This document shows, one piece after another, positions 1-7,761 of a DNA stretch of 37,507 nucleotides. Each line of letters begins with the position of its first letter. The first letter of the stretch is position 1. Position numbers and translations under genes: made by a program. Source of the stretch: Clostridiales bacterium (GTDB lineage: Bacteria; Bacillota; Clostridia; Christensenellales; Aristaeellaceae); the NCBI GenBank assembly GCA_015056315.1, contig SVGN01000025.1:1-37507 (forward strand), given 5' to 3'. The notes beneath the pieces were generated by a model that worked only from the letters and a program-made list of their open reading frames with translations, was not told the origin of the DNA and made no database searches.

Positions 1-77
1 AGGGCAATTATTGGGGATTTGACCAAAGAGAGCGTGTCGCTGTTTTCTGGTTCCTCTTTTGCGTCAAAAGAGGAACC
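1..77. repeat. Terminal direct repeat, left copy, ending in a perfect hairpin
   Basis: The first 77 bases recur at 37431-37507 with three differences near the start (positions 11-13); bases 14-77 are identical to the right end. The last 29 bases form a perfect stem-loop with 13-base arms GGTTCCTCTTTTG and CAAAAGAGGAACC around a CGT loop. The copy starts at the window edge and corresponds to the end of a longer inverted-repeat element seen complete at the right end (37315-37453), so it is probably cut off here. Confidence 0.9.
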
Positions 78-83
78 GCAGGT

Positions 84-102
84 GTGGGGCGCGGAGCCCC
101 AC
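84..102. repeat. Short G+C-rich hairpin
   Basis: Arms GTGGGGC and GCCCCAC surround a five-base loop directly after the terminal repeat. From here to 171 I see no gene or other signal. Confidence 0.5.
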
Positions 103-171
103 CCTGTTGCTCGCAGCGGTACTGCGAAAAAGCTATGAGTGGCTTGGGCACTCAAGCAAGGTACAATCCTT

Positions 172-216
172 CCGTCTCGCCTAAAGGCGAGCCACCTCCC
201 TTTACACAAGGGAGGC
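172..216. repeat. Composite palindrome, type B (left copy)
   Basis: Two successive hairpins: arms CTCGCC/GGCGAG, then arms CCTCCCTT/AAGGGAGG, joined by CCA. The same two-hairpin layout with C-for-T changes appears at 37120-37168, and a version with a different first hairpin at 36756-36802. This marks a dispersed intergenic repeat family. Confidence 0.75.
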
Positions 217-297
217 TTAGGGATTGGCTGCCGCCCGGGGCGGGCGAGGTTTACCCGGGTTGGGGGTATGACCCCTGCCGGGAGGGGGTCTGCGGGC

Positions 298-438
298 GGC
301 ACCCTCAGTCTGCCCTTCGGGCAGCCAGCTCCCTCTGAAGAGGGAGCCTTGTGGGGGTGGACTTCGCCGACAGCTCCCTCTGAAGAGGGAGCCTTGTGGG
401 AGTGGACTTCGCCGCCAGCTCCCTCTGAAGAGGGAGCC
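298..438. repeat. Composite palindrome, type A, with a three-copy 45-base tandem array
   Basis: The element opens with GGCACCCTCAGTC, a short hairpin (TGCCC/GGGCA), then a larger hairpin with arms GCTCCCTCT and AGAGGGAGC. The large hairpin repeats at 327, 372 and 417, a strict 45-base period whose intervening sequence is also conserved. Relatives lie at 31628-31774 (38-base period), 36878-36924 and, inverted, 37020-37071. No coding function is supported. Confidence 0.85.
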
Positions 439-485
439 TTATGTGGGGGTGGCTGCGCCCGTGAAACAGGCGCAAACGCGGGATT

Positions 486-560
486 CCAAAGGGCCTCAGG
501 CCCTTTGGCGGGTTCCAAGGGCAGCGCCCTTGGCAGTGGGTGCGGGAGGCAGCGCCTCCC
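486..560. repeat. Type C element: three palindromes in a row at the 3' end of the leftward operon
   Basis: Three near-perfect hairpins follow one another: arms CCAAAGGGCC/GGCCCTTTGG at 486-508, CCAAGGGC/GCCCTTGG at 515-533 and GGGAGGC/GCCTCCC at 544-560, the latter two with an AGC loop. The block lies 12 bases beyond the stop codon of the leftward oxidoreductase gene. A sister block sits at 26041-26142 beyond another leftward operon, so a role in transcript ending or 3'-end protection is plausible. Confidence 0.75.
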
Positions 561-572
561 ACCGCTCCCCTG

Positions 573-1652
573 TTACCGGAGCCGTACCGCCTTTTCCTGT
601 GCGGTCAGGCACAGCTCGGCGGCCTTGAAGCAGTGGTGCTGGGTCATGGCGATCTCGGTGCGGTTGAGGCTGTCCAGGATCAATTCGCCGAAGAAGGGGC
701 AGCCCACGCCATCGGCGTTGTAGTACTTCTCCTGCTGTTGGTTGACCAGGAATACGTGGTCGCCGCCCTCCATATCGGTGGTGATGTTCACGTACTTGCG
801 CAGCTCGATATAGCCCTTGGTGCCGATGATCAGGGTGCGGCCATCGCCCCAGGTGCGCAGACCGTCGGGGGTGAACCAGTCCACACGGAAATAGTTGGTG
901 GTGCCTTTCTGCCCCACGATGTTGCAATCGCCGAAATCCTCCAGCTCGGGGTGGTCGGGATTGGCGTAGTTGGCGATGCGGCTGTAGGTGACCTCCGCCT
1001 CCTCCTCGCCGGTGAAGTACATATACTGCTCGATCTGGTGGCTGCCGATATCGCACAGGATGCCGCCGTACTTCTCCCGCTCGAAGAACCAGGCGGGGCG
1101 GGCGTGGGGCATCAGGCGGTGGGGGCCGAAGCCCTCCACATGCACCACTTCGCCGATCTCACCGGCGGCGATCATCTGCCCGGCCAGGGTGGCGGCCTGG
1201 CAATGGATGCGCTCGCCGTAGTAGCACATATACTTGCGCCCGGTGGCCTTGACCATCTCCCGGGCAGCGTTCAGCTGGGCCATGGTGGTGAAGGGGGCCT
1301 TATCGGTAAAGTAATCCTTGCCCGCACCCAGCACCCTGAGGCCGAAGGGGCCGCGCTCGCTGGTGATGTGGGCACCGCAGACCATGTGGGTATCCTTATC
1401 GGCGAGCACCTGCTCCTCGGTAAGGGCCACCTGCACCTGGGGGTAGGTCTTTACGAAATTGGCCACCTTGTTGGGGTCGGGGTCGTAGACATACTTGAGG
1501 GTACCGCCCGCCTCCAGAAGGGCGTTGGCCATGCCGTAGATGTGGCCGTGATCCAGATGGGCGCAGGAAAAAATGAATTCGCCGGGCTTTACCACGGGGG
1601 CGGGCTTGCCCTTGGGGGCATAGGTCATGCCGTTGGAAGCATCCACTTTCAT
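573..1652 (-). CDS. Gfo/Idh/MocA-family oxidoreductase, atypical motifs
   Basis: Predicted 359-residue cytosolic NAD(P)-dependent oxidoreductase. The C-terminal half has the family pattern GGILCDIGSHQIEQ (Gly...Asp..Gly.His) that lines the active site. The N-terminal half departs from the classic form: the glycine-rich GxGxxG loop is replaced by a CAHLDHGHIYG stretch, and the usual EKP dinucleotide motif reads DKAPF. These changes suggest a divergent subfamily, with unusual cofactor handling possible. The start at 1652 follows an AAGGAG ribosome site that overlaps the stop region of the upstream gene; 13 bases separate the two genes, so they are translated from one transcript. An in-frame ATG at 1733 lies inside the upstream gene and lacks such a site. 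The substrate cannot be read from the sequence; a sugar or keto-sugar is likely given the importer next door. Confidence 0.88.
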   Translation of the reverse strand: MKVDASNGMTYAPKGKPAPVVKPGEFIFSCAHLDHGHIYGMANALLEAGGTLKYVYDPDPNKVANFVKTYPQVQVALTEEQVLADKDTHMVCGAHITSERGPFGLRVLGAGKDYFTDKAPFTTMAQLNAAREMVKATGRKYMCYYGERIHCQAATLAGQMIAAGEIGEVVHVEGFGPHRLMPHARPAWFFEREKYGGILCDIGSHQIEQYMYFTGEEEAEVTYSRIANYANPDHPELEDFGDCNIVGQKGTTNYFRVDWFTPDGLRTWGDGRTLIIGTKGYIELRKYVNITTDMEGGDHVFLVNQQQEKYYNADGVGCPFFGELILDSLNRTEIAMTQHHCFKAAELCLTAQEKAVRLR

Positions 1653-1665
1653 TGCTGTTGTCTCC

Positions 1666-2817
1666 TTACTTGCGGTAGTTGCTGCCCAGCGTGATCTCGC
1701 CGCCGAACTCCTGGGCAGAGGTGGTCTTTTCATAGAAATGGGGCACGTTCTGCATAATGCCCTCCACGGTATAGAAGGGATCCTCCTTGCTGAGGGGCAG
1801 CGCCACGGTCTGGCCCACTGCGCCGGACTTGAAGATGGCGGTGATCAGCTCGATGGTGCGCCGCCCGTCCTCGCCGCCGATGGCCACATCGCAGCCGGTC
1901 TCGATGGCGGTGAGCACGTTCTCCAGCTGGCCGTCGTGGCCCTCCCACTGCACACGGGGCAGGGCTGCGGCGTAATCGGCGATCTGCTTCTCCAGCGCCT
2001 CGTTGCGCTCCGGGAAGCCGTTGCCCATGGAGTTGGAGGCGTAGCAGGCGAAGGGCGCGGCGATCTTGGCCTTCTCGCACTGGAACACCAGCTGCTGCTC
2101 CTCGCCGTGGTGCACCACAGAGGCGGTCAGCTGGGCAAGCGCGCCGGGGTATTGCAGGATGCTGGCAGAGAGATCCTCCACCTCGGCGTTGTCGTGAGCC
2201 ACATTGGCCAGAACGCTGGTCACCTTCTCGGGCAGGCCCATCATCCAGGCCAGCATATCGATGTGGTGCACGGCATGGTTGAGGGTGCAGCCGCCGCCCT
2301 CCTTCTCCCAGGTGCCGCGCCACCACAGGTCGTAGTAGCAGTGGCCGCGCCACCAGAAGCTATCCACCTGAGCGGAGCGCACGGGGCCCGCCAGGCCGCT
2401 GTCCAAAAGGGCCTTCAGGTCGGCAATGGGCTGACGGAAACGGTTCTGGGCAATAATGGAGAGCTTCTTGCCGCTCTCGTCCCGGGCGCGGAGCATGGCA
2501 TCGCACTCCTCCAGAGAGGCGGCCATGGGCTTTTCGCACACCACGTTCTTGCCGGAGCGCAGGCAGTTGATGCTGATGGAGGCGTGCACATAGGGCGGGG
2601 TGCATACATCCACCAGATCGATATCGGTCAGGGGAAGGATCTTTTCATGGTCGTCGTAGACCTGGGCCTCCAGGCCGTAGCGCTCCTTCATGCGCTGGGC
2701 TTTTTCGGGCACGATATCCACCAGGGCCACGATGCGGCAGCGCTCGGGAAATTTGAGATAGGCCTGCACATGGGCATTGGCGATGCTGCCCGTGCCAACA
2801 ACAGCAACATGGATCAT
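1666..2817 (-). CDS. Gfo/Idh/MocA-family oxidoreductase
   Basis: Predicted 383-residue cytosolic oxidoreductase of the glucose-fructose oxidoreductase / inositol 2-dehydrogenase family. The N-terminal Rossmann fold begins VAVVGTGSIANAH with the canonical GxGxxA/G loop, followed by CEKP near residue 95. The C-terminal domain carries GGGCTLNHAVHHIDM with the two active-site-type histidines. The start at 2817 follows a GGAGGTG ribosome site; longer in-frame starts would run into the promoter region. It is the first gene of a two-gene unit with the oxidoreductase at 573-1652, preceded by its own promoter (2869-2897) and by a terminator that separates it from the AraC gene. It probably oxidises or reduces a hydroxyl of a sugar or sugar acid; the substrate is unknown. 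Confidence 0.92.
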   Translation of the reverse strand: MIHVAVVGTGSIANAHVQAYLKFPERCRIVALVDIVPEKAQRMKERYGLEAQVYDDHEKILPLTDIDLVDVCTPPYVHASISINCLRSGKNVVCEKPMAASLEECDAMLRARDESGKKLSIIAQNRFRQPIADLKALLDSGLAGPVRSAQVDSFWWRGHCYYDLWWRGTWEKEGGGCTLNHAVHHIDMLAWMMGLPEKVTSVLANVAHDNAEVEDLSASILQYPGALAQLTASVVHHGEEQQLVFQCEKAKIAAPFACYASNSMGNGFPERNEALEKQIADYAAALPRVQWEGHDGQLENVLTAIETGCDVAIGGEDGRRTIELITAIFKSGAVGQTVALPLSKEDPFYTVEGIMQNVPHFYEKTTSAQEFGGEITLGSNYRK

Positions 2818-2868
2818 TGGGGGTACACCTCCGTTACGATTTCCAATTGTCAGGGGGTCGTTGATGCC

Positions 2869-2897
2869 ATTATAGCCAAGCAAAAATGCCCTGTCTA
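2869..2897 (-). promoter_or_regulatory. Promoter of the leftward oxidoreductase pair
   Basis: On the minus strand, TAGACA, 17 bases, then a perfect TATAAT, placing the transcript start about 45 bases before the gene at 2817. The -35 end overlaps the terminator hairpin of the upstream AraC gene, so reading from upstream and starting here may interfere. Confidence 0.6.
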
Positions 2898-2917
2898 CAG
2901 AATGCTGGCAGGGCATT
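2885..2917 (-). terminator. Rho-independent terminator behind the AraC-type gene
   Basis: Nine-base arms AATGCCCTG/CAGGGCATT, with the minus-strand 3' arm running into TTTTT. It lies 27 bases after the stop codon of the AraC-type gene. Confidence 0.7.
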
Positions 2918-2943
2918 ATGCACATTTCGCACAGGTGGGGGGA

Positions 2944-3840
2944 TCATTCCACCCGCTTGGGATCCTTCTGGGCATCCTTGCTGCGTTTACGGAAGGCCGA
3001 GGGCGACATGCCCGCCATTTTGGAGAACACCCGCAGAAAGTTGGAGTAGTCGTTAAAGCCGCAGCGGTACGCCACCTCCCCCAGGGGGATGGCCTCGGTG
3101 ATCATGGCCTTGGCCATCTGCACCCGGCGGTGGAGCACATAATCGTACACAGAGCGGCCTGTATAGCGCACAAACTCGTGGCTGAGGAAGGATACGCTCA
3201 CGCCGAACTGATGGGCCAGGGTCTCCAGCTTCATCTGCTGGGTGTAGTTTTCGTTGATGTAGGAGAGGATCTCGTGCATCACGCCGTTCACCACGATGGG
3301 CTCGGTGGTGGTCTGGGCGTTTTTCATGTTGTTGCACACCAGCGAGAGAAAGTTGAGCATGCGCACATGGTTCGTAAACCGCCCCATGGAAGAGGTGGTA
3401 TGCAGATCCTCCGCCATTTGCCGGAGGTATTCCTTGCAGGCAAGGGCATCCTCGTGGGAAAGCTGAAAGTGGCACTGCCCATTCTGGATATACTTGGAGA
3501 GGAAGCGCTCCAGATCGATGGCCCCTGCGCCGCACAGGCTCAGCGTGGCAGGGGTGATATAGAGGAAGGCCCGCTCGTAGTTGACCGGGGCCCCATCGCC
3601 GATGAGGCCGTGCATGCAGAACGGCGGCACCACCACGAGCTGGTCTGCATCGAGGGGGTAGACGTTGTTATCCACACAGTAGAACTTGGCACCGCCGTAG
3701 TGGATGTACAGCTCGTAAAAATCGTGGCAATGGAGGCCGTACAGACCCCACCGCTCGTCCAGGCGGTAGCAGGCATCGTAGTCGTGCCGCTGGTTGTTCA
3801 TGCCCTCAAAGGAAGCCGATGTGCGGATGGCGTGGTTCAT
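2944..3840 (-). CDS. AraC-family transcriptional regulator
   Basis: Predicted 298-residue DNA-binding regulator. The N-terminal part resembles a cupin-type sensor, with HCHDFYELYIHYGG near the start, as in sugar-responsive AraC proteins. The last ~100 residues are the double helix-turn-helix: first helix set around LETLAHQFGVSVSFLSHEF, and the family signature GEVAYRCGFNDYSNFLRVF near the end. The start at 3840 follows a GGAGGTG ribosome site six bases upstream; further upstream ATGs lack one. It is divergent from the importer operon at 4136, with a 295-base control region between them that contains a repeated TTTGCATA word. By position it most likely senses the imported sugar and activates that operon. 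Confidence 0.92.
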   Translation of the reverse strand: MNHAIRTSASFEGMNNQRHDYDACYRLDERWGLYGLHCHDFYELYIHYGGAKFYCVDNNVYPLDADQLVVVPPFCMHGLIGDGAPVNYERAFLYITPATLSLCGAGAIDLERFLSKYIQNGQCHFQLSHEDALACKEYLRQMAEDLHTTSSMGRFTNHVRMLNFLSLVCNNMKNAQTTTEPIVVNGVMHEILSYINENYTQQMKLETLAHQFGVSVSFLSHEFVRYTGRSVYDYVLHRRVQMAKAMITEAIPLGEVAYRCGFNDYSNFLRVFSKMAGMSPSAFRKRSKDAQKDPKRVE

Positions 3841-3875
3841 AATGCACCTCCACGGTATACGGTTAACGAACGTAA

Positions 3876-4120
3876 TATGCATAGTTTTGGACACGCATAT
3901 GCAAAACTCCTCTTATTTTGTCGTTTCTTGCAAGATTTGCATACTCTTAAGCAACATGCACCCATTTTGTAAAGGACGTTTCGTAACCTTGTTACACAAT
4001 GCAGCATTTGCATAAAACCAAGCAGTATCCGCGTGGAAACGGAGCATCGCGAAACGTATAATGATGCTATCAACAGATGGAAGAAATGGTCGCAAATCGA
4101 CCTTATTTCCCATATGCAAA
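3876..4120. promoter_or_regulatory. Divergent control region with repeated TTTGCATA/TATGCAAA words
   Basis: Between the AraC gene and the importer operon, the eight-base word occurs at 3898-3905 (as TATGCAAA), 3936-3943, 4007-4014 (both TTTGCATA) and 4113-4120 (TATGCAAA), with a related palindrome TATGCATA at 3876-3883. The stretch is A+T-richer than its surroundings. These are candidate binding sites for the neighbouring AraC protein; this is inference from position and repetition. Confidence 0.5.
4034..4062 (+). promoter_or_regulatory. Promoter of the LplBC-type importer operon
   Basis: TGGAAA, 17 bases, then a perfect TATAAT, giving a leader of about 65 bases before the first permease gene. 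The weak -35 box fits a promoter that needs an activator such as the divergent AraC protein. Confidence 0.55.
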
Positions 4121-4135
4121 AGGAGGAGAGGCTGC

Positions 4136-5089
4136 ATGTCCACCCTGAAGGCAACCCAGCCCACCCAGTCTGCTCTGCCCCGGAAACGGCTCAGCTGGCT
4201 CAAGCGCGACTGGCGGCTGTACCTGATGCTGCTGCTGCCCGTTGTCTGGTATTTGCTGTTCTGCTACAAGCCCATGGCAGGCGTGGTGATCGCCTTCCAG
4301 AAATACAGCATGGTAAAGGGTATGTGGGGCAGCAAGTTCGTAGGCTGGAAGAACTTCGAATTTGTTATGAAGCAGCGCGACTTCCTTCCCGCACTGCAAA
4401 ACACCCTGTACCTGAACCTCCTGGGCCTGATCGTGGGCTTCCCGGTGCCGGTCATTCTGGCGATCATGCTCAACGAGATCCGCTCCAAGGGCGTTAAGCG
4501 CGTAAGCCAGACGCTTCTGTACCTGCCCCACTTCCTGAGCTGGATCATCATCGGCGGTATGATGCTCAAGATCTTCGCCCCCACCACCGGCGTTGTGAAT
4601 GCCACGCTGCTCAAATGGGGCTGGATCGATAAGAACATCCCCTTCCTGACAGACGGCATCGCCTGGCAATGGACTTACACGATCATCGGTGTATGGCAGA
4701 ACATGGGCTGGGGCACCATCCTCTACCTTTCCGCCATCACAGGCATCAACATGGAGCTGTTCGAGGCTGCCAAGATCGACGGTGCCAACAAGCTGCAGCA
4801 GATCTGGCATGTTACGCTGCCGGGCATCCGCTCCACCATCGTGGTGCTGCTGATCCTCAACATCGGCCAGATGATGAACATCAGCTTCGACCGGCCCTAC
4901 ATCCTGGGCAACACGCTGGTGCAGGACTACTGCGACGTGCTTTCCACCTACGTGTACCGCACCGGCATCACCAACAACAAGTTTGACCGTGCCACCGCCA
5001 TCGGCCTGTTCCAGTCCGTGGTCGGCTTCATCATGATCACCGCTGCCAACTTCGTTACCAAGCGTCTGGGCGAAGACGGTATCTGGTAA
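4136..5089 (+). CDS. ABC sugar importer permease, LplB type
   Basis: Predicted 317-residue inner-membrane permease of a carbohydrate ABC importer (MalF-like, LplB/YteP branch). About six membrane helices are visible, starting with a hydrophobic run near residues 25-45. The cytoplasmic loop that docks on the ATPase reads EAAKIDGANKLQQIWHVTLP, the EAA motif of this family. The start at 4136 follows AAAGGAGGAG; an earlier in-frame ATG at 4061 overlaps the -10 box and is rejected. It is the first gene of a unit with the second permease (19-base gap) and the binding protein. No ATPase gene is nearby in this unit. Confidence 0.93.
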   Translation: MSTLKATQPTQSALPRKRLSWLKRDWRLYLMLLLPVVWYLLFCYKPMAGVVIAFQKYSMVKGMWGSKFVGWKNFEFVMKQRDFLPALQNTLYLNLLGLIVGFPVPVILAIMLNEIRSKGVKRVSQTLLYLPHFLSWIIIGGMMLKIFAPTTGVVNATLLKWGWIDKNIPFLTDGIAWQWTYTIIGVWQNMGWGTILYLSAITGINMELFEAAKIDGANKLQQIWHVTLPGIRSTIVVLLILNIGQMMNISFDRPYILGNTLVQDYCDVLSTYVYRTGITNNKFDRATAIGLFQSVVGFIMITAANFVTKRLGEDGIW

Positions 5090-5108
5090 GAAAGGAGGAT
5101 GGAACGCA

Positions 5109-6017
5109 ATGACAACGATCCCTGCCGATGTAAAGATGCACAAGAAAAAGACGATCTGGAGCCCCGGGCAGATCATTCTGGTAGCGATCATCTTCGTGTT
5201 CGTGCTCAGCTGCGTGCTGCCCTTCCTCAATGTGATCGCCATCTCCTTCAGCTCCAAGAGCGCCATCCTGCGCGGCGATGTATCCTTCTGGCCGGTGGAG
5301 TTTGAGACCAAGGCCTACGAGATCCTGTTTGCAGACAAGACCATGATCGATTGTCTGTTCTTCACCGTAAAGCTGACGGTGGTCTACACCGCCCTTGCCA
5401 TGCTGCTGACCATCCTGATGGCATACCCCCTTACCAAGAAGCGCCTGAAGGGCCGCAAGTTCTTCAACCTGCTTGCCCTGTTCACCATGTACTTCTCCGG
5501 CGGTACCATCCCCATCTACCTGAATGTACGCGACTTCGGCATGCTGAACAGCTTCTGGTCGCTGGTGATCCCCGGATTGCTGAGCACCTACAACATGATC
5601 ATTATGAAGAGCTTCTTCGCCGGCTTGCCCAACGAGCTGGAGGAGGCCGCCACCATCGACGGTGCCAACGACTTCCAGATCCTGCTGCAGGTGTACCTGC
5701 CGCTGTCGCTGGCCTCCATCGCCACGCTGACGCTGTTCTACGCGGTAGGCAAGTGGAACAGCTTCGCCGATGCCAAGTACTACATCCAGACCAAGGCGCT
5801 GCAGCCCCTGCAGCTGCGGCTGTACAACATCATCAAGGGTTCTACCGCTGTTGATGTTACCGCCATCGAGGGCAATGCCAACAGCAATGCCCAGAACGTT
5901 TCCGAATCCATAGAATCGGCCACGATCATCTTCGCTACGCTGCCGATCCTTGTGGTATACCCCTTTGTGCAGCGCTACTTCGTAAGCGGCGTTACCATCG
6001 GCGCTGTAAAGGGCTGA
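5109..6017 (+). CDS. ABC sugar importer permease, LplC type
   Basis: Predicted 302-residue membrane permease, partner of the upstream LplB-like protein (MalG-like, LplC/YtcP branch). Six membrane helices are likely. The EAA loop reads EEAATIDGANDFQILLQVYLP around residues 180-200, and the C-terminus ends YFVSGVTIGAVKG, a hallmark of this branch. A GGAGG ribosome site precedes the ATG. Together the two permeases form the membrane channel for the binding protein encoded next. Confidence 0.93.
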   Translation: MTTIPADVKMHKKKTIWSPGQIILVAIIFVFVLSCVLPFLNVIAISFSSKSAILRGDVSFWPVEFETKAYEILFADKTMIDCLFFTVKLTVVYTALAMLLTILMAYPLTKKRLKGRKFFNLLALFTMYFSGGTIPIYLNVRDFGMLNSFWSLVIPGLLSTYNMIIMKSFFAGLPNELEEAATIDGANDFQILLQVYLPLSLASIATLTLFYAVGKWNSFADAKYYIQTKALQPLQLRLYNIIKGSTAVDVTAIEGNANSNAQNVSESIESATIIFATLPILVVYPFVQRYFVSGVTIGAVKG

Positions 6018-6077
6018 TCCCCCCCGGTACCAATGCCGCCCGTGTGCGGTAAAAATATGAAGAGGAGTTGGACCCAC

Positions 6078-7673
6078 ATGAAAAAAATGTTGTCTCTCGT
6101 GATGGCTCTGGCGCTGATCATCAGCTGCCTGTGCCTGCCCGCCTCCGCTGAGGTAGCCTACACCCAGACCCTGCGCGTGGAAGTGTTCGATCGCTCCATC
6201 GCCGGCCTGAACATCGAAGACTGCTGGCAGCTGCACTATGCCCAGAAGAACTTCGGCGACCCCAACGGCATCAAGCTCGAGTTCGTGCCCGTTTCCCGCT
6301 GGGAGGAAGGCGACATCCTGACCACCCAGTTCAACGGCAAGACCGCTCCCGACATCTGCGTTACCTACAACGGTGACCTGGTGAACGCTGCCATCGCCGA
6401 CGACGGCGTGAAGGCTCTGGATGATCTGATCGCTCAGTACGGCCAGAACATCGTCACCTTCCTGGGCGAGAACCTGCTGGGCTACGGCGCCTTCGATCCC
6501 GACGGCGACGGCGTCAAGACCCAGTACACCATCCCCGCCCGCCGTATCTCCGTTGTGAACCAGGGCGCTTTCGTCCGCGCTGACTGGCTCAAGACCCTGG
6601 GCATGGAAGAGCCCAAGACCATCGAAGATCTGGAGAAGTACCTCTACGCTGCCAAGGAGCAGAACCTGGGCGGCGAGATGACCATCCCCTTCAGCTATGC
6701 TATCTTCACCTCCAACCCCATGTTCGCTCTGCGTCACTACATCAACGCTTTCGTTGATTTCTCCCAGGTGACCGAGGAAGACTGGATCGCTTACAAGGAC
6801 AACCCCGAGTTCCTGCCCGGCGCTCAGGAAATGTTCAAGATGCTCAACAAGTGGTACCACGACGGCATCCTGTACGAGAACTTCGCCATCGATACCGACA
6901 GCACCATCGGCGATACCTACATGACCATGGGTAACTTCGGTTACTTCATGCAGCAGTACGACCAGCCCTGGCGCACCGACAAGAACTACCAGGCTGAAAT
7001 GGCCAAGAACGTTGAAGGCGCTGAGTGGATCCCCGTAAACTGCTGGGCCAACAAGTACGACGGCCGCACCCTGCACGACAACTACGACGCCGCCGGTCTG
7101 ACCGTGTTCATCCCCTACTGGGTAAGCGATGAGACCGCCAAGGCCGCCATCATGTACCTCGACTGGATGTGCCAGCCCGAGAACATGTTCGCCCTGCAGA
7201 ACGGCACCGAAGGCATCAACTACGAGAAGCTGAACGAGAACGGCCTGCCCGTTGGCGCCAAGCCCACCGAGGAAGTGCCCGACGAGAACAAGCTGCATGC
7301 CGGCGACGTGGCCTTCATGTCCAACGGCTACTACTTCGGCGATGACGAGAAGAACGCTGCTTACGTGGCCATGAGCTTCCCCGGCTACGAAGAGAATGTT
7401 GCCAAGTCTGTTCTGTACGCCGGCAGCGATGCCTGGACCCAGATCAGCTTCACCGTGCCGATCGAGGCTGCCACCGACTACTCCGCCACCGTTATGAGCA
7501 AGCAGAACGAGCTGATCGCCCAGATCATCTCCTGCGATCCCGCCAACTTCGACGCCGTTTGGGCCGAGTACACCCAGGCCATCCTGGATGCCGGCGCTGA
7601 CGAAGTGATCGCCGCCTACCGTGAGGCCTATCAGGCCGGCAACTACCGCGGCACCTTCCCCGGCACCAAGTAA
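6078..7673 (+). CDS. Extracellular solute-binding protein, LplA type
   Basis: Predicted 531-residue sugar-binding protein of the importer. The N-terminus is a signal peptide: KK at residues 2-3, a hydrophobic stretch to about residue 18, then SCLCLPASA followed by EVAYT. Both a lipoprotein-type site (IISC) and a signal peptidase I site (ASA/E) are conceivable, so membrane anchoring is uncertain. Length and the many aromatic residues fit the LplA/YtcQ group that binds large oligosaccharides. The start at 6078 follows GAGGAG; an in-frame ATG at 6033 would precede the signal peptide. Codon use is strongly biased to C-ending codons, as expected for an abundant protein. A strong terminator follows at 7705. 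Confidence 0.9.
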   Translation: MKKMLSLVMALALIISCLCLPASAEVAYTQTLRVEVFDRSIAGLNIEDCWQLHYAQKNFGDPNGIKLEFVPVSRWEEGDILTTQFNGKTAPDICVTYNGDLVNAAIADDGVKALDDLIAQYGQNIVTFLGENLLGYGAFDPDGDGVKTQYTIPARRISVVNQGAFVRADWLKTLGMEEPKTIEDLEKYLYAAKEQNLGGEMTIPFSYAIFTSNPMFALRHYINAFVDFSQVTEEDWIAYKDNPEFLPGAQEMFKMLNKWYHDGILYENFAIDTDSTIGDTYMTMGNFGYFMQQYDQPWRTDKNYQAEMAKNVEGAEWIPVNCWANKYDGRTLHDNYDAAGLTVFIPYWVSDETAKAAIMYLDWMCQPENMFALQNGTEGINYEKLNENGLPVGAKPTEEVPDENKLHAGDVAFMSNGYYFGDDEKNAAYVAMSFPGYEENVAKSVLYAGSDAWTQISFTVPIEAATDYSATVMSKQNELIAQIISCDPANFDAVWAEYTQAILDAGADEVIAAYREAYQAGNYRGTFPGTK

Positions 7674-7704
7674 TAAGCGGTAAAAAACATCAAGTGAACC
7701 CTTC

Positions 7705-7737
7705 GGGGGGACTGCCACCCGGCAGTCCCCCCGATTT
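7705..7737 (+). terminator. Terminator of the LplBC-binding-protein operon
   Basis: A perfect 12-base stem (arms GGGGGGACTGCC and GGCAGTCCCCCC, loop ACCC) followed by a short GATTTG tail, about 30 bases after the binding-protein stop codon. Confidence 0.75.
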
Positions 7738-7761
7738 GTACACACATATGCCGGGTTTGTG

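Noticed and set aside
139-723. A 194-codon plus-strand open frame at the left end
   Set aside because: Its translation repeats PSEEGALW because it reads through the 45-base tandem array, and it runs antisense into the oxidoreductase gene.
1627-3972. A 781-codon plus-strand open frame opposite an oxidoreductase and the AraC gene
   Set aside because: Antisense shadow of two recognisable genes; it also crosses their promoter and terminator region.
4034-4047. Possible cre site TGGAAACGGAGCAT before the importer operon
   Set aside because: The conserved CA falls one base too early for the CcpA consensus, so it does not fit.
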